Notes under the pieces: generated by a model
Databases searched by the model: none
Told to the model about the DNA's origin: nothing
The model's input: the letters and a program-made list of their open reading frames with translations, nothing else
Position numbers and translations under genes: made by a program
NCBI GenBank assembly: GCA_022410635.1
Contig: JAJVDF010000775.1
Span: 501,552 to 565,551, forward strand
Length of the DNA: 64,000 nucleotides
Origin: Tretioscincus oriximinensis
Taxonomy: Eukaryota > Chordata > Lepidosauria > Squamata > Gymnophthalmidae
Direction of reading: 5' to 3'
In this document: piece by piece, positions 22,566 to 34,348 of the stretch
How positions within the stretch are numbered: position 1 is the stretch's first letter
Layout: the number at the start of each line of letters is the position of its first letter

Positions 22566-23770
22566 TTGCAAGTTAACACAGTTTATGACAACCCTATGGT
22601 GCATGACCAGCTTGGGGGTCTTCTGGTTCCTAGCAAAGTCAGTAGCCTGCCCAAAGATCAGGAAATCTCTATGGATTTCCTGCTGTAGTTGCTGGATTTT
22701 GCAAACACTTAAATTTCCCCAACTGCTTCTCCAGCATGGGAAATTTAAACTGCTGTTGAAAGCCAGCAGAAGCAACAGCAGGTGATCCACAAAGTTCTCC
22801 CTCACTGCCATGGGCCCCAAGCCTTGGGATTGCTTTTGGTTCCTCTGGTTATATGTGTTTCACCTCCCCCAACTCCATCCCCATCTACTCCTCAACCTCT
22901 CTCCATCTACCAGCTCTCTCTTCCCTAATGTCTCCTTGCTTTCTCATTTTTATTTTCTTCTTTCCTTAGCTATCATAGCTGCCTTACTAGTTATCATTTT
23001 TTAAATTTTGGTTTGGAATTTGTTTAGAAGTATTTTTGTTCCAATGAGACATGCAGTGTCAAAGCATTGTTGACAGATTTACTCATCTTGTTTTTTCCTG
23101 GTGTATCAAAATTACTTTTGTGACTTAAATCAATATAATTTTACATTTATAGAATTTTATGTTACACAATATAAAAACATAGAGACACCAAATATATATT
23201 CTACTATGGTATGAACCATGAAAGAATGAATTGTGTAAAATCTTGCTTTCTGTAGTATACTGCACATTTTATCTAGTCACAGAAATGTGGGGAAATTTGA
23301 GCTATATACTAACATATTTTCTAGTTTGTTTTACTGTCCCTATGTAGAATTTCACAGCATACTTGTGCTCTGGCAGAACAGTCTGTATAACTGAGCCTTA
23401 ATTTCAGGTACATGACAGTTTTGAAGTGAACAAAACATGTAAATGCATTCTAGATTTAGAAAAGCTTTCTATATAAATTTCTAAACAACAGCACGGCAGG
23501 ATACATTTTACAACTTGCGAATCATCTTGTATAATCATAAAAAAAGATTAGTATTGGATTAAAATATAAGTAAGTTCATTAAGAAATTGCAGCCATTTCA
23601 TGCAACAACATAAATGAAATGGGGAGAAATGAGTGAGAGCATTTGAAAAAAACATTTTCCCCACCCTTTCTTTTAATGCCAATAAAACTCTCAGGGTAAC
23701 CAAAGCAAAAAGAAAAACTCAAAACAGATACTAAAGATGCTTTAATCCTGATTCTGTTTCTCTTTCCCCT
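22566..23770. other. Unassigned stretch
   Basis: GC-richer until about 22960, then AT-rich. No gene or named repeat is recognised. Confidence 0.35.
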
Positions 23771-24096
23771 CTTCTTCTTCTTCTTCTTCTTCTTCTTCTT
23801 CTTCTTCTTCTTCTTCTTCTTCTTCTTCTTCTTCTTCTTCTTCTTCTTCTTCTTCTTCTTCTTCNNNNNNNNNNNNNNNNNNNNNNNNNNNNNNNNNNNN
23901 NNNNNNNNNNNTCTTCCTCTTCCTCTTCCTCTTCCTCTTCCTCTTCCTCTTCCTCTTCCTCTTTTTCTTTTTTTTTTTCCTTTTCCTCTTCCTCTTCCTC
24001 TTCCTCTTCCTCTTCTTCTTCTTCTTCTTCTCCTTCTCCTTCTCCTTCTTCCGCTTCTTCTTCCTCTTCTTCTTCCTCTTCTTCTTCCTCTTCTTC
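23771..24096. repeat. CTT/CTTCCT microsatellite with an assembly gap
   Basis: Pure CTT units from 23771 are interrupted by 47 N bases (23865-23911), then CTTCCT hexamers, a T-rich patch, and mixed CTT/CTC units to 24096. The gap means the true length is unknown. Confidence 0.95.
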
Positions 24097-25554
24097 ACTA
24101 ATGTGCTAGGAAAGATCCCAGGCAACATTGAAATAGGAACTTAACCACTAAAATCCATCCAACCCAAGACTCGGGATAATTCCCAGTTATCAAAAGATTG
24201 AGGCTTCAAAATTTAATTGAGTTGCACCATATGTTATGAATGTAGGGATCAGAGGCACAGGGCATGAAGCACAACCTTGCAACTCAGTGCAGCTTCAACA
24301 CTACAGCCCCAAACCTTTGATGAGGACTTGAAAGGATATGCTTTAATGACGTGTTATGGCTGGTTGGTGAAATACACCCTTCTCAATTATTCAATATCAA
24401 GTCCATGCACCATATAACTTAGTTTCACGAAAGGATATGACTGCACTTGCACGCATATAAAGGTAATATCACACTCAGATATTACCAACCTTTAGAGGTC
24501 CATAAACTAGAGTTAACACATTTGTTCCTTCTGCCCCCTGGATTGAGTTTTGGTTAAGGGTCACTCTTCACTCTGCCATGCTGAAGAATCATCTGGTGAT
24601 CACAACATCTTGACTTGCTGCTTCAGTTTGAAACAGATTCACATTAATTCATCTGAAGCAACATAATCTCATAACTCTACTTCTGTTGTTAACTGTTGCA
24701 GAAGGTCACTCTTACTATTTCAACAACTCTGATCTCTTGGAATTTTGATGGTGTTTTGGAGGCTTCTCACAGCAGACATTTCCATCTAAACTTCCCATCA
24801 CCTCAAGGGATAAGGTATCTATGTCCTTGGAGGTAGCCTTTTCCTGGTCGATGTGGGATAGATCTCGGATTTCTTTCTTCGCCTGTGCACCTTTTTGTTC
24901 TCTTCTTTCAATGAATAATTTTCATTTATAAAACTGGGCTATTGTGGCCACTTTCTGCAGTTTTTTACTCTATGCTTTCACAGTTGAGGTGCTAAATGAC
25001 CTCTATCAGGGCTTTTCTAGCAATTCATCACCTGTTGTTTTTATTCCTTCTGTTTAACAAGGGAAAAAAACTACTTGATTTCTGAGAAACTTTTCATTTT
25101 ATTGCTCAAAGATATTTTGACACTTTTTGCTGGATTTTTAAGGAAAAAATATCAATCGTTTAGAAAAACCTTTTGTTTGGGAATTTTTCCTTGCTATCTG
25201 TCCTTGTTTTATGGTCCACTACATTGATTTGTCATCTTTAGAACCATTGCCTTTGCATCGTGCACAGTTTTCCACACCACATTTATCAATAACCACTGCT
25301 CCTAAGAAAATATTATTATTTAATCCAAACATGATATATGTTTGGTAGCAGATCCCATCATGAAACACCCCTCCACTATTCGAAATGAAACTTTCACACT
25401 GTCTTCTAGATCAATCCTTTTCTGATACTGTTCTTTCTGTGGTTTAAATATGCTCATACTTTCAGTATGGGTCACATAACTTTTTTCTCAACCAAAATGG
25501 CTGTTGAAAAATAAATAAACAAACAGTTTGGTACACTGGCCACAGTACTCTATA
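24097..25554. other. Unassigned stretch
   Basis: On the minus strand about 24770-24900 gives a short Lys/Glu-rich open segment of unknown origin. Otherwise no gene or repeat is recognised. Confidence 0.3.
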
Positions 25555-26035
25555 TACTCTGGTAACTTTCAGACTGATCTATTGTAATCCACACTACATG
25601 GAGCTACTCTTGAAGATGGTAGAGCTGGCCAGATGCACATTATGCCAGTTCTAGAAGAACTGAGCTGCACTGGCTGCCCATTCCCTGTGGAGCCCAGTTC
25701 AAATTATTAATATTGGCTTATAAAGCCCTAAATGGCTTAGGCCCCAAATGTCTCCTCTCATACCTGCCCTCACCCCAAGATCTTCCATGAGGATTTCCTG
25801 GTTGATGTGGTGTAGTCTCCTCTCTGAGGTTCATCACATACCTACGCTGTACATGTTCAGGCACATGGTGAAGACACATCTGTCCAGCCTAACCTTCGGC
25901 TGAGCCATATTTTTCCTCTCTTTGAAGACATTATTACTATTTTTAATTGTTCTATTTTAACCGTTTATGGGCTTTTATTATGATCCACCTTGTGACCTTG
26001 GGTATATAGCAGAATATGAATATAATTTAACCTGT
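25555..26035 (+). mobile_element. L2-type LINE 3' region
   Basis: The blocks 'ctattgtaatccacactaca', 'gagctgcactggctgcccat', 'ttggcttataaagccctaaa' and 'ggcttaggccccaaa' are the usual consecutive signatures of the L2 C-terminal coding region. Degraded 3' sequence follows with 'gatccaccttgtgaccttgg'. Frames are broken. The 5' part is missing, as expected for a truncated LINE copy. Confidence 0.75.
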
Positions 26036-26188
26036 TTCTAAATAAGGTCTATTGTGGTGATGTGCTTCTATACCAACTGGCAGAAAAGGCTGTCAGTTAA
26101 GTGTAGTACAGAGGTGAGACCTCTAATCCCTGCCCTGATATCACTCCATGCATGTGTACATAGAGGCACAGAGTGACATCATAGCAGC

Positions 26189-26424
26189 TGTCACTTGGGG
26201 ACATGAGTACCTTCCCAGTGGTGGACCAGGACAGGTCAACAGGTATCACTCTAGCCAACATTTTACCTGCTGCTGGGGGAGTGAGAACCTTTCCTATCAG
26301 TGTACTATGCCAGATCAACATGCATTGTACCTACCACGTTTAGCCTGCCACTGGGAGAGCCAAGTGCCTTCACTAGCAGCAGACCAGGTCATGAGCACAA
26401 CTTCTTCCTGCTAGCATGGTAAAA
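26189..26424 (+). repeat. Cryptic 78-79-base tandem repeat, three diverged copies
   Basis: Copies begin at 26189, 26268 and 26346, each with the order 'tg..ctgggggag', 'acctt(t/c)cc', 'accaggtca', 'agccaacattt' or close variants. The copies are perhaps 60 percent alike. The segment before (26110-26188) may be a fourth, weaker unit. Confidence 0.6.
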
Positions 26425-28009
26425 TTCAAACCCACAGCTGTTTTAGTTACCCTGCGCTTTTGTTGCTTCAAGTGACTTTGTTACCCTAGAAAATGTAGTC
26501 AGATGTGTACTATCAGTATTATACTATTTTTACAGTATGATACTCATGAAAAAGCTCTTCACAGAATAAGCAGATCAGGGAAATATGAGTTCTTTAATTA
26601 TTTGAAATCTTTAATGGTAAACATTTATAAGAATGTAAAATTAAAAAGCAAATCACTTTGCCGAACCACATGCTCCTTAAAAATACAGACATTAAAATTA
26701 TTATTTAAAATATTTCTGGTTTGTACATTTGTGTGAAGACCCTCAGAGGGAATATTCTGTACATGTTCTTTCTTGTTAAGAGAACATTCATATGCAGATT
26801 GTGTTCAATATAATATGAGTATAAAGACACTATCTTGAGAGAAAGGGAGAGTGAGACCAAAGGACTGTTATCATGAATATCAAAACTGCATATTATATGA
26901 CACTGATATTACTACAATCAGAGCTTTATGATACTTAAGTGAAACATTTTCTTAAGCCATAATTCTATGTATAAATAAGCAGTTTAACCATTATACCCCT
27001 AGGTGGGGTGTGACTATTTCACATTTATGGGATTGATTTCCACCACAGAGTTATAAATATTGAAAAGTTAAGAGAATATCAGTCTTGAAAGACATGTATA
27101 TACTTTTCCTTTTCTTGGGTGTTAAAGTACTATAGTGCAAGGAAGTACCCAGCATCTAATCCTGACAACTGACTAATCCTTAATTTAGAATCAAATGCAT
27201 TTAATTCTTGTGAGGAAACCTAAATGCTAGTAAAGATTTAGCAAGATATGAATATTTATGTATATAAAATGCAATTGTGGTAAAACCATTAAAATCAGTA
27301 CATTGGCAAAAAAAAACCTATACTGATTGCTGCTATCATAGTTCTTTTACATAAACTCTACTCCTATCTGACTATTATTGATTTTATTATTTTTATTAAA
27401 AAGTATATTTTCAAAAATAAAATTATTGAAATAAAAAATGAACTGAAAGTTAATTTCTTAACTTTCAGTTCATTATGTGAGGAAAATTGAGGAGGTAAAT
27501 ATGACTTTTAAATTGAGGAAAGGACTTCAGAGTATTTGCTTTCAAGTATCATTATAGTTTTTTGAACTGAGAAATATATTACAAAATCCACACAATGAAT
27601 GCTAGTTCCACTTTCATCTAATGATTAGTCTAGATGATTTAGAACAGAACAGTATATTTCCACACCATTAGGTGTGATACTTTTTTTCAGCTAGTGACCC
27701 AACACTCAGAAATTTGTGTACTATTTATTTGCACTTCAACACAAAGGTCTCACAGCAGATCTACTAAAAAAAGGAAAAACAGTGGCCGAAAAGTATAGAT
27801 GGGAAGCTGTTTCTTCAGCCATCTTCATTCTTCACTTAGTATAGTAAGTGAATTACCTTCATTCAACCACCATTGCAATGTTGGATTCCATAATGACAAC
27901 AACAACAGCAACAACCAACCAACATAGTTTGCAATTTGGAAGTAGTTCATCTAAATTACATTGTGTTTGGGCATTTTTTAATTTATTTAAATACATTTAT
28001 ATACAGCCC
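26425..28009. other. Unassigned AT-rich stretch
   Basis: Nothing is recognised apart from the perfect hairpin at 27437-27474. Confidence 0.4.
27437..27474. repeat. Perfect 17-base inverted repeat with 4-base loop
   Basis: The arm aatgaactgaaagttaa is followed by tttc and then its exact reverse complement. It is not followed by a T run and has no gene next to it, so a terminator role is not indicated. Confidence 0.9.
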
Positions 28010-28200
28010 TCTTCTTCTTCTTCTTCTTCTTCTTCTTCCTTTTCTTCTTCCTCTTCCTCTTCTTCCTCTTCTTCTTCCTCTTCCCCTTCCCCTTCTCCTT
28101 CTCCTTCTTCTCCTTCTCCTCCTCCTCCTCCTCCTCCTCTTCCTCTTTCTCCTCCTCCTCCTCCTTCTTGTTTTTTCTTCTATTTTCTTCTTCTTCTTGG
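28010..28200. repeat. CTT/CCT polypyrimidine microsatellite
   Basis: CTT units grade into CTTCC, CTTCTCC and CCT units. The Ser/Pro/Leu ORFs here are artefacts. The flank to 29620 is unassigned AT-rich DNA. Confidence 0.95.
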
Positions 28201-29624
28201 CTTTCATATCTCCATTTTGTCTCCTGAATGCAGGTAAAGTTTATTTTCCAATTTCAAAGTATCTTACATCTTATGATGGATGCCTACAGGTCCTGTGGTC
28301 AAGCAGATCATACATAGAATGGTTTTGTTGTTTTTGCTGGGGTTTTTTCATTAGCCTGCCACAATCATGAGCATATTATAGAGCTGATGACAATTTTGCT
28401 TGACTTGGATGGGACATGCTAGCCATTTTCATTCATCTTAAGTCATCAATCAATGATCTTCAATATATGCTGGGTTCCCCAGCCATCATGACAGAAAAGC
28501 CTATAGTTTTTTGTGTTGGACACATGGGCAATTGTTTTCATTATTTCTTCTTCCATTTCTGTAATACCATTAGTTACAGTAGCATATTATAATGACAGTA
28601 TAGCAGTTAAGCTTTTTATGGTTGCCCCTCATATAGTACTCTTTGAATAAATAAGAACCCTATTTACAATAGTTCAGCCATACTTGGATAGGGTTTTATA
28701 CACATAAGTAACACCTGCCCGAATTGATAGATTTGTTGTTGTTAATTTAATCTGTTTTTGCACCCAACTTCTGCTTTATTACATCACAATATATCAAGCC
28801 AAGGAGCAGAATTTATCTCAAATCAAAGATCATAATTCAATCATGTGAAAACAGATGTTCCTGTGAAACAGATGTTGCTTCTTTCAAAAAGCACTTAATT
28901 TTGTATATATGGAGAAAATCACATTCAAACATCAGTCCTAGATCTGCTAAAGGAAACTTTGTTTGCAACTATTAATATACATAGAAGTCGCTTGCCTTAT
29001 TTCAATGTTTTCACTGAGTACATCACAATTGTTATAACTTTTATTCCTATTGAAAGTTCCTTTTGCTCTCAAGTTAATGCAGCTGATGAGCTTTATCCAG
29101 ACAAATCATTTCCTAAGCAAGATTTTATTTTTCTATTGCAGACAACCCTTTACATTGTATTCAGTATTAATATATAACAGCTTGAACAAAAAAATGAAAA
29201 TGCTCTTTAGTAATTACTATTACAGAACAAAGGAATCTGCATTAATATTAATCTTTTTTTATTCTGCAGTTCACATTTAATGTGCAAATGTTTTCCATTC
29301 AAAGTAGTTTTGTATACCCATTTCCTTTTTTCACAGACGATCATGTTTTAACAGAATACATCAGTAAAGTACAATGGAATAATAAAAAACCCTGAAAAGT
29401 CTTCAGTGCCTAAGTTTTTGGTCTGGATTCTCTGAATAATAACCAAGTAAATACAGTAATTAAATAGCCCTTTCTTCCATTTTCAGTGTATTTTTGAAGG
29501 AAGTAAAGTATTATACAGCTGCATCCACACATCCCTTATTTATTCCACCACTAGTGGAATTAAGCCCCCTGCCTTAGGGATACAGTGGGCTCTACAGTAG
29601 TATTCTCTCTAAGGAAGGGGCCTA
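28201..29624. other. Unassigned stretch
   Basis: No coding or repeat signal is recognised. Confidence 0.4.
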
Positions 29625-29636
29625 ATTCTCCTTCTC

Positions 29637-29668
<32 letters not shown>

Positions 29669-29905
29669 ATCTTCTCTTCTTCTCTTCTTGTTTTCTTCTC
29701 TTCTGTTGTTGTTTTTTCTTCTTTTCTTCTTTCCCCATCCCCTCTCCCTCCCTTCTTTCCTCCCTCCCTTCCTTTTTTCCTTCCCTTCTCTTCTTCTAGT
29801 CTCTTTTATTCTTCTTCTCATTTTCTTTTCTTCTTCTTGTTCTTCTCTTCTCCTTCCTCTCTTCTTGTTTTCCAAACTACCTACTTACTACCTACCTAAT
29901 TACCT
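29625..29905. repeat. Polypyrimidine tract (CTTT, CTTTC, CCTT)
   Basis: A CTTT run at 29638-29667 passes into irregular C/T text, then a CTAC run near 29878-29905. The resulting ORFs in both directions are low-complexity artefacts. Confidence 0.9.
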
Positions 29906-30540
29906 ACCTACATACAAAAAATGGTCCTGGCCCACAGAGAACAGTTTGTTAATCGCACGATTAGGAGGTTTCTGGGCTTTGCATCACAGCCACATTTGCC
30001 CTGCCATCATGCAGTATTCAGGGTTGAGTAGGCTGTTCAGAGTATAAATTCTGGAACATGGCCATTCACAAACTTCCAGAAGTCAGCATGCAAATTCCGC
30101 TGGCCAATCCAGACAGTAACCAGCTAAGCTTGACCTCTGCAAATCATTCTGTAAATGTAAGTTTAAACTGAGCTGGGGTTAATACTATGCAGATATAATT
30201 TTAACTAGTAATGACAGTCATCTACTATCATACTGTTATTCTACACTCAATATACTATATTTTCTATGCAAATTCAAGGATATAGATACATAATAGAGAC
30301 AAAGGTTGCCTTGGACACCATACATATTATAACACCAGTTAACTTCCCAGCCTCCTGAGGGCATTCTTGGACTGATTTGTTCTCCACTTTTCTGCATATT
30401 TGGTTCATGCACATTCACCTAGATGCATCTCTTTCCTCCAGGCATTTTCCTTCACTTTAGAGGATTAATTTTTCTCATCTAGTTAATCCACTCAGTTAAG
30501 AAATTCAGTTTCTTATAAAGTCTTTTCCTGATATTGGTTC
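29906..30540. other. Unassigned stretch
   Basis: Nothing is recognised. Confidence 0.35.
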
Positions 30541-30640
30541 CCCTAACATCTGAAGAAGTAGACGTGTCTAAAAAGCTCATGCCACCTACCTTTCTCCTGT
30601 TTGTCTCCCAGTGCTACAGACCCCTTGCTGGACTTTCCAA
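30541..30640 (+). repeat. Dispersed repeat module B, copy 2
   Basis: The text 'tctgaagaagtagacgtgtc', 'gccacctacctttct' and 'gctacagaccccttgct' parallels 13670-13790 in the same order and orientation. Confidence 0.5.
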
Positions 30641-31099
30641 ACTAAAACTAGCATGGTTATTTCTCTGATATAAATACATGTGTGTTTTACTATATAGACT
30701 ATAAATAAAGTTTTGCATGACAATGTACTTGAGAATTAGTTTCCTAGATAATTCAATGACAAACAAGCAATACAATAATCAGAAGACTGTTGATCATAGC
30801 TTTTGTGTTTGCTAAGCTGAAGCTCCAACGCTGAGGGATTTTTTTTAATGCCACTTATAGAGGAGAAAAATTAAAAGACCAACCATGTCTGTACTACAAA
30901 AAGATGTTCACAAATAAGATTAATTATTCCCAACTCACAGGATCAAAATGCAGACTTTCAGTTAATTTTTAATCACATTTCAGCAAACAAAATCCAACAA
31001 TTTGCTCCCCCATGTGTCATTTCTTTCCATCCACCCATTTACTGTGCAGTGATCATTATTCCTGTTCAATAGATATCCTTGCATAGACAGAATTATAAC

Positions 31100-31410
31100 A
31101 ACAGAACATAAAGAGGTCCCTGCTGAATTGGCTCACAACCCATCTAGTTCAGCATCATGTCCTAGCACGGTGGCCCATCAATTGTTTCTGGGCATCTCAA
31201 GCAGAAATCAAAAGCAAAACATCCGTGCTCCCAACTCCCTGTAGTTGACATTTTGATGCATCTTACCTGTTTTTCCAGACTGAAGGCAGTGCCTCAGCAT
31301 TCCTTCTGGCAAGAAATCATATATCTGACCTCTATGGATTTGTGCAACCCCTCTTTAAAGTTATACAGACTGTCTGCTCTTGCAACCTCTTCTGATGACC
31401 TTCTGGGAGG
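31100..31410 (-). mobile_element. CR1-type LINE 3' end, antisense
   Basis: The signatures 'cagaacataaagaggtccct', 'aacccatctagttcagcatc' and 'aacccctctttaaagttata' occur in the order seen in the antisense copies at 8104 and 34040. The copy is heavily decayed. Confidence 0.7.
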
Positions 31411-32727
31411 GAAAACAAAACCCAACAATTTATCCATCCTAACTTTCCTGCCCATCCATTTCGTAGGCCTTGTTCCCATGTTCTTCAAGACATGCTAAAA
31501 TAAATATTAGCTATGCATGTTCTCAAACAGAAAAATGAATATCATTCTTTAAAATGTGGTAAGTGTTCAAGGAATGTGGCTAATTATGTGTATGTGGTGA
31601 GAGGGGGCAAAGAGCTGGTGTTGGGAGAAGGAGCTAAAATATCCACCCACTTTAATGCCCTACAATTTTGTTGACCACACTGCATTCTGTGGCTCCCCCC
31701 TCAACCTCCCATGGATCCCCATGATGGCTTGCCACTTGCCATCTCCACACCACTGGGTGATCTACTCCCACCAGTCAATGAGGACCTTTCATCTACTTAA
31801 GTGTGGAAAGGATGTGCATGTTCTGGAATGAGGCAGGAACCACATTCATTACTTATCCTATCCCATGATATTATGTAGAAAGCCATTTCAGCAGGACTTT
31901 GTCCCATTCTTCTCTTTCTGCTATCATTATGACAATCATAAAATTCACTGTACGAAGTATTATTCTATACAAATGAGTTGGATCTGTAGCATTAAAACAC
32001 AGTCGATGTTGCGACTTCTCTAGCTTTAAGTAGCTAGAAGTAGCAAGCATGGAAACAACACAATTATAAAAAGAGCACTATGAAAGTTTGTCCAGATCCT
32101 GGTACTGTAGGATAATTATAGAACACCATGTTGCATGCTGCACTGCCATATCTTTCACATACATAGTCTCCTGTCTTGACTTTCTCTACAGATATTGACT
32201 TTTCCCTCCCTTATTATCTAATTCCATGTGTGCCAATAATATTGTGCTGGGATCTCAAAGTTATTGTGGTATAGATATGACCTGGACTATGGGAATTAGG
32301 CAGGAAATTTTGCTGAATGTACACACAAAGCTTGTTAGCAGTGAAATGGAATAGACGGTTTATAATAAACAAATGGTATGCTTTAATGTTCAGAATTTCT
32401 GGAAATGTGATGATCAGGATACCTTAAATAATTTGAAGCAGTGGAGCCATATTGACAGGCTAAAACAAAGATATAAGATACCCTGGCCATCTTCCACTCT
32501 GATTTTTTTTTAGTTTGCAATAAAGAAAATGCACACCTGCTAAACTTGGAGGGGGGGTGTTAATTGCACAACTCTTGTGCTCACAATGACCTATCTTGAT
32601 CCTAAACCATTTTCATTTATCCAGGAGAGATAAAATAATCTTACCCAGTGTCATTGTTTACCCCTCTCATATATATATTACTTACACTTGATGACACTTT
32701 TGCATGTATTTGCCCTTTTGCTAATCT
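31411..32727. other. Unassigned stretch
   Basis: No gene or repeat family is recognised. Confidence 0.35.
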
Positions 32728-32925
32728 CATGTAATTTATTTATTTATTTATACTTATACCCCGCCCTATACCCGAAGGTCTCAGGGCGGCAAAAACAGTA
32801 AAACATCACTACAAAAATTTAAAAAGTATAAAACAATATTAAAAGTAGGGATAGAGATGGCATTTCTTCAGCCAAAGGCCAGGCAAAAGAGGTGCTTCTT
32901 CAAGGACCTTCTAAAAGAGTACAAC
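32728..32925 (-). mobile_element. L2/Sauria-SINE-type tail, antisense
   Basis: The sequence 'atttatttatttatacttat' followed by 'accccgccctatacccgaag' and 'gtctcagggcggc' is the well-preserved antisense 3' tail shared by squamate L2 LINEs and their partner SINEs. A-rich text then leads to 'gaggtgcttcttcaaggacc', which is L2-like. Confidence 0.7.
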
Positions 32926-33166
32926 GATGATGTAACCTTATGTGCTGGACAGTTCCTAAATGTGATTTCTCATTCACATTGTTTTCTCATCTTGTAACTA
33001 CCCCTCATGAGTTTTCTGTCTTGGATAAATCCAGGGGACCAACTAGTCCTACCCCTGACCACCTCAGAAGAGAACAACTTATAATGGTCCCTGTTTTATC
33101 CGTCTCTTTATCTGTTCTCCTGTGATTTAGGAAGAGATACATAATGTCTGACTATCTCTTGTTTTT

Positions 33167-33262
33167 AATCATAGAATCATAGAGTTGGAAGGGACCTCCA
33201 GGGTCATCGGGTCCAACCCCCTGCTCGATGCAGGATTCATTAAACCATCCCAATGTAGATGG
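33167..33262 (-). mobile_element. CR1 3' end with ATTCTATG-type octamers, antisense
   Basis: Begins with the antisense octamer repeat aatcatagaatcatag, then 'agttggaagggacctccagg' and 'gtccaaccccctgc'. This is the classic amniote CR1 3' end. It belongs to a different CR1 subfamily from the 'ttcttatg' type at 42300. Confidence 0.8.
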
Positions 33263-33489
33263 TTCTTTTGGGCAAATTATCAGGAGGAAAGGAAGGGGAA
33301 AATGTTTGGTCTACCTACTTGCATTTGCAGCCTCATGCATGTATAGCATCATGAAGTTTGAAGCATTACATTGCAAGCTTGCTTCGGGTGTTCTCATTTG
33401 GTAAATACTGCCTAGTTTTGAAAGTCCAAAGTAGTTTAGTTCCTCTTTTTGTTTCTCCTTATTTTGGAATCCATTTCAACTAACTGGTG

Positions 33490-33725
33490 TTGTTAGAACT
33501 AATCTATTACTATGGCTGGTTCACCACTTATAGATATTTCCAAACTGGTCTATTGCAATGTACTCTGTATGGGGCTGTCCTTGAAAATGGTTCAGAAAAA
33601 GGGGGTGAGAATCTATAGCAGGGTCTTCTCTATAGTGACCCCCAAACTTTGTAATGGCTCCCCCACCCTTGAAGTGTATCAAGTGCTATACAAATTCAGA
33701 AAATATTTGAAGATTAAGAAGATGG
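33490..33725 (+). mobile_element. L2-type LINE fragment
   Basis: The block 'ctggtctattgcaatgtact' and 'ggggctgtccttgaaaatgg' matches the L2 passage at 2047-2100. Degraded 3' text ending in a GGTA run at 33730 follows. Confidence 0.6.
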
Positions 33726-34039
33726 GGAGGTAGGTAGGTAGGTAGGAAGGATTAGGCAGGGATGAATATAATGTATTATATCTGATCATGAAGGACTGGC
33801 TACATCGGTTATGGAAATGTTATATGAATTTGGTTATAAAAAAATTCTGAGTTAAATGAGTGATACTGTATGAAAGTATCTATACTTTCTATTTCTATCA
33901 ATTTCAGATATAAATCAATAAAAAGTATATTAAAAAAGGAAAACATTTGAAGATGCACCTTTTTAACCTGATCTTTAGTTGAAGAAGCTTTTTCTTCCTC
34001 GCTGTTCCTTTAATTTAATATGTCAATTTTGTATCTTGA

Positions 34040-34270
34040 AACATAAGAAGAACCTTACTGAACCAGGCCACAGATCATCTAGTTCAGCAGTCAGTCTCAC
34101 ATTCTGGTTGACCAATTGCATTGGTCCAATTCACCTGAGCAGATGGAGGGAAAACCTTCATTTGTTCTCAACTCCCTGCAAATGGTATTTCAGGAATACT
34201 GCTTGATGCTCCTTCCAACTCAGTAACTGCTGATAGACTTGCTTTCCACGAATTTGCCTAATGCTGCTAG
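34040..34270 (-). mobile_element. CR1-type LINE 3' end, antisense
   Basis: Shows 'aacataagaagaaccttact', 'cagatcatctagttcagca', 'actccctgcaaatggtattt' and 'caggaatactgcttgatgct', the antisense of the CR1 3' region seen in sense at 42150-42310. Confidence 0.75.
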
Positions 34271-34348
34271 CTATTAATTTTATTGCCATTAGCTGCCCTG
34301 AGATCTATGGATATAGGGTGGAGTAGAAGTATAAATAAATAAATGTTC
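34271..34348 (+). mobile_element. L2/SINE-type 3' tail
   Basis: The tail 'gctgccctgagatctatgg...atagggtggagtagaagtataaataaataaatg' is in sense orientation and follows the antisense CR1 fragment directly. Confidence 0.55.

Noticed and set aside
22551..22820. Minus-strand ORF of 89 codons as a gene
   Set aside because: It adjoins a dispersed repeat and shows no domain; likely chance.
23742..24128. Lys/Arg/Glu-rich ORF
   Set aside because: Microsatellite artefact spanning a gap of N bases.
24770..24905. Antisense L1 ORF1 coiled-coil fragment
   Set aside because: The Lys/Glu-rich open piece is short and lacks any L1 ORF1 block I can place.
26189..26424. CRISPR array
   Set aside because: Units are diverged along their full length with no constant repeat and variable spacers; the DNA is vertebrate.
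27848..28370. Ser/Pro/Leu-rich ORFs on the plus strand
   Set aside because: Low-complexity CTT/CCT tract.
29585..30047. Phe/Ser/Leu-rich ORFs
   Set aside because: Polypyrimidine tract.
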